DNA of 31,691 bases, taken from the NCBI GenBank assembly GCA_947372155.1, contig CANBSM010000003.1, positions 1-31,691 of the forward strand, in the 5' to 3' direction. This document shows positions 30,545-31,691 of this stretch, piece after piece. Every line of letters starts with the position of its first letter. Positions within the stretch are counted from its first letter, which is position 1. The translations under genes were made by a program, and so were the position numbers. Under the pieces are notes generated by a model, which saw only the letters and a list, made by a program, of their open reading frames with translations, was not told where the DNA came from and made no database searches. Source of the DNA: Burkholderiaceae bacterium. Its GTDB lineage: Bacteria; Pseudomonadota; Gammaproteobacteria; Burkholderiales; Burkholderiaceae.

Positions 30545-30730
30545 ATGTCAACAAGACTCAAACGTTGGGCCCGCGCAATTCAAGAGATCGACTTGTCCAA
30601 GAGGACGCCTGAAGTAGCTATCGGCTATTTGGACAGCAAATATCGTGATATTGCTTGGCGATATATCCGTATCCTTGGCTTTGAACGCACCATAAGCTTC
30701 ATGGCTAGCAATAATTTTCACCCTGAGTGA
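30545..30730 (+). CDS. Small 61-aa protein of unknown function
   Basis: I do not recognise this protein. The ATG at 30545 follows GGAGGTGA with eight bases of spacing, an excellent ribosome site that decides the start over ATG 30515. The product is basic and aromatic: a helical N-terminus with KRWARAI, a PEVAIGYLDSKYRDIAWRYIR centre and a polar end NNFHPE. No membrane helix, signal or cysteine is present. It stands alone between the dehydrogenase and a strong terminator. Codon use looks like that of its neighbours. Nucleic-acid binding is possible from its charge, but this is only a guess. Confidence 0.75.
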   Translation: MSTRLKRWARAIQEIDLSKRTPEVAIGYLDSKYRDIAWRYIRILGFERTISFMASNNFHPE

Positions 30731-30733
30731 TTG

Positions 30734-30770
30734 AAAAAACCCTAAATATTTGATTTATTTAGGGTTTTTT
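30734..30770. terminator. Bidirectional Rho-independent terminator
   Basis: AAAAAACCCTAAATA (30734-30748) pairs perfectly over 15 bases with TATTTAGGGTTTTTT (30756-30770) around a seven-base loop. It carries a T-run in both directions. It ends the 61-aa gene on the plus strand and the convergent dehalogenase on the minus strand. Confidence 0.92.
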
Positions 30771-30794
30771 GTTTTAGAGATCTCTTCTTTGGTT

Positions 30795-31691
30795 TTAGCC
30801 AAAGAATTCCCTGGCCTCCGCTAGCAAATTGCCTGAAATCTCTTCCGGTATGTAGTGACCGCTAGGAACGGCTTTTCCAGAGACATCATCGGCTACCGTC
30901 TTCCAATCCTCCAAAGGTTTAAAGCACTGATTAACTAAACCATGCTCCCCCCATAGAACCTTTATGGGCATCTTTAGTTTCCGGCCAGCAGCACGATCGG
31001 CGCGATCATGAACGAGGTCAATCGTAGCGGCAGCTCGGTAATCTTCACACATCGCATGCATGCTTTCTGGGTGACTTGCACCAGACAAATATTCAGCCCA
31101 TCGATCCGGGGAGAAGATTCCGGTTCCAGCATGTCGTCCCATGTGATTTTTAAGCCAATATTCTGGATTAGCACCGATCAGAGTTTCCGGAACTGGCTCT
31201 GGTTGAATCAAGAAGAACCAATGCCAATAACCTTTAGCAAACTCCATGGTCGTGTTGTCATACATAGTTAAGGTTGGAGATATATCTAAAACCATTAATC
31301 GTAAAACGCTTTCAGGAAAATCCATTGCCAAACGATGAGAAACCCTACCGCCTCTGTCATGCCCAAGCAAAAAGAATTTCTCCAAACCCAAACCCACCAT
31401 CAATGCATGTTGATCCGCTGCCATAGAGCGTTTGGAGTATGTGGAGTGATCTGATTTGCCATGAGGTTTTGATGACGCACCATATCCCCTTAAATCAGCA
31501 GCAACTACAGTAAAGTTTTTGGCTAACTCTGGCGCTACCTGACTCCAAATTGCCTTCGTTTGTGGAAAGCCATGTAGTAATAGTAATGGTGGTCCGCTAC
31601 CGCCAATGAGATATGAGATCTCAATAGGACCTTCTTCAGAGTTAGCAGTAAAAGTTTTGGCTTCAAAACTAGGAAAAGATACAGACATCAT
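30795..31691 (-). CDS. Haloacetate (fluoroacetate) dehalogenase-like alpha/beta hydrolase
   Basis: This 298-aa alpha/beta hydrolase resembles fluoroacetate dehalogenase. The nucleophile Asp112 and carboxylate-binding Arg113/Arg116 sit in HDRGGR. His157-Trp158 in YWHWFF and Tyr218 in EDYRAA match the halide-pocket residues known from RPA1163. Asp136 and His279 (SGHYIPEE) complete the charge relay. The 45-residue spacing from nucleophile to His-Trp is the same as in RPA1163. The start is ATG at 31691 (or 31688), exactly at the window edge, so upstream sequence could still change it; the length fits the family. It shares a bidirectional terminator with the 61-aa gene. Confidence 0.86.
   Translation of the reverse strand: MMSVSFPSFEAKTFTANSEEGPIEISYLIGGSGPPLLLLHGFPQTKAIWSQVAPELAKNFTVVAADLRGYGASSKPHGKSDHSTYSKRSMAADQHALMVGLGLEKFFLLGHDRGGRVSHRLAMDFPESVLRLMVLDISPTLTMYDNTTMEFAKGYWHWFFLIQPEPVPETLIGANPEYWLKNHMGRHAGTGIFSPDRWAEYLSGASHPESMHAMCEDYRAAATIDLVHDRADRAAGRKLKMPIKVLWGEHGLVNQCFKPLEDWKTVADDVSGKAVPSGHYIPEEISGNLLAEAREFFG

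Overview
The window reads as a chromosomal core segment of a freshwater betaproteobacterium, most likely Polynucleobacter or a close relative in the Burkholderiaceae. The reasons are the moderate GC content, the very tight gene packing, the pyrG-kdsA-eno-ftsB run typical of Betaproteobacteria, and the character of the proteins. The genus is an inference from remembered family patterns, not from a search. No transposase, integrase, phage gene, CRISPR array or recognisable defence system is visible, and no stretch longer than about 165 bases lacks a gene or RNA.

Layout. 1-4.2 kb (+): pyrG, kdsA, eno, ftsB (CTP synthesis, KDO for LPS, glycolysis, division). 4.2-7.06 kb: hslO (-) diverges from gltX (+), followed by a tRNA operon Ala(GGC)-Glu(TTC)-Asp(GTC) with its own promoter and a strong terminator. 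7.1-9.2 kb: less conserved genes, namely a carboxylesterase-like hydrolase (-), a stand-alone DUF4118 membrane protein (+) and a secreted protein with two related domains (-). 9.3-13.3 kb (+): hyi and glxR of glyoxylate/tartronate semialdehyde metabolism, a YqiA-type esterase, an HNH endonuclease, and a DUF3108 protein whose true N-terminus, including a membrane anchor, is hidden by the lack of an ATG. 13.3-18.3 kb (-): the classic mltG-tmk-holB-tatD operon, extended by a translationally coupled ankyrin protein and then a small potassium-channel-like gene. 18.3-20.1 kb (+): ygfZ and a TANGO2/NRDE gene. 20.1-20.6 kb (-): a hotdog thioesterase. 20.7-24.3 kb (+): selO-msrB-yciB-bolA-PpiC, a redox and envelope group. 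24.3-28.0 kb (-): yihY, a CBS-pair protein, aroC and an HcaT-like MFS transporter. 28.0-30.5 kb (+): wrbA, a DUF2069 membrane protein and a D-2-hydroxyacid dehydrogenase of the FAD-linked family. 30.5-31.7 kb: a 61-residue orphan small protein with a perfect Shine-Dalgarno sequence, a 15-bp-stem bidirectional terminator, and a fluoroacetate/haloacetate dehalogenase (-) reaching the window edge.

Working together. Most genes are housekeeping: translation (gltX, tRNAs), replication (tmk, holB), envelope building (kdsA, mltG, yciB, PpiC, ftsB), Fe-S and redox maintenance (ygfZ, bolA, msrB, selO, hslO, wrbA) and aromatic amino acids (aroC). The more novel material lies in the small linked genes: the DUF3108 gene with a non-ATG start, the orphan DUF4118 sensor-like protein, the duplicated-domain secreted protein, the tatD-coupled ankyrin protein and the 61-aa protein. 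I do not see convincing evidence for a wholly new multi-gene system.
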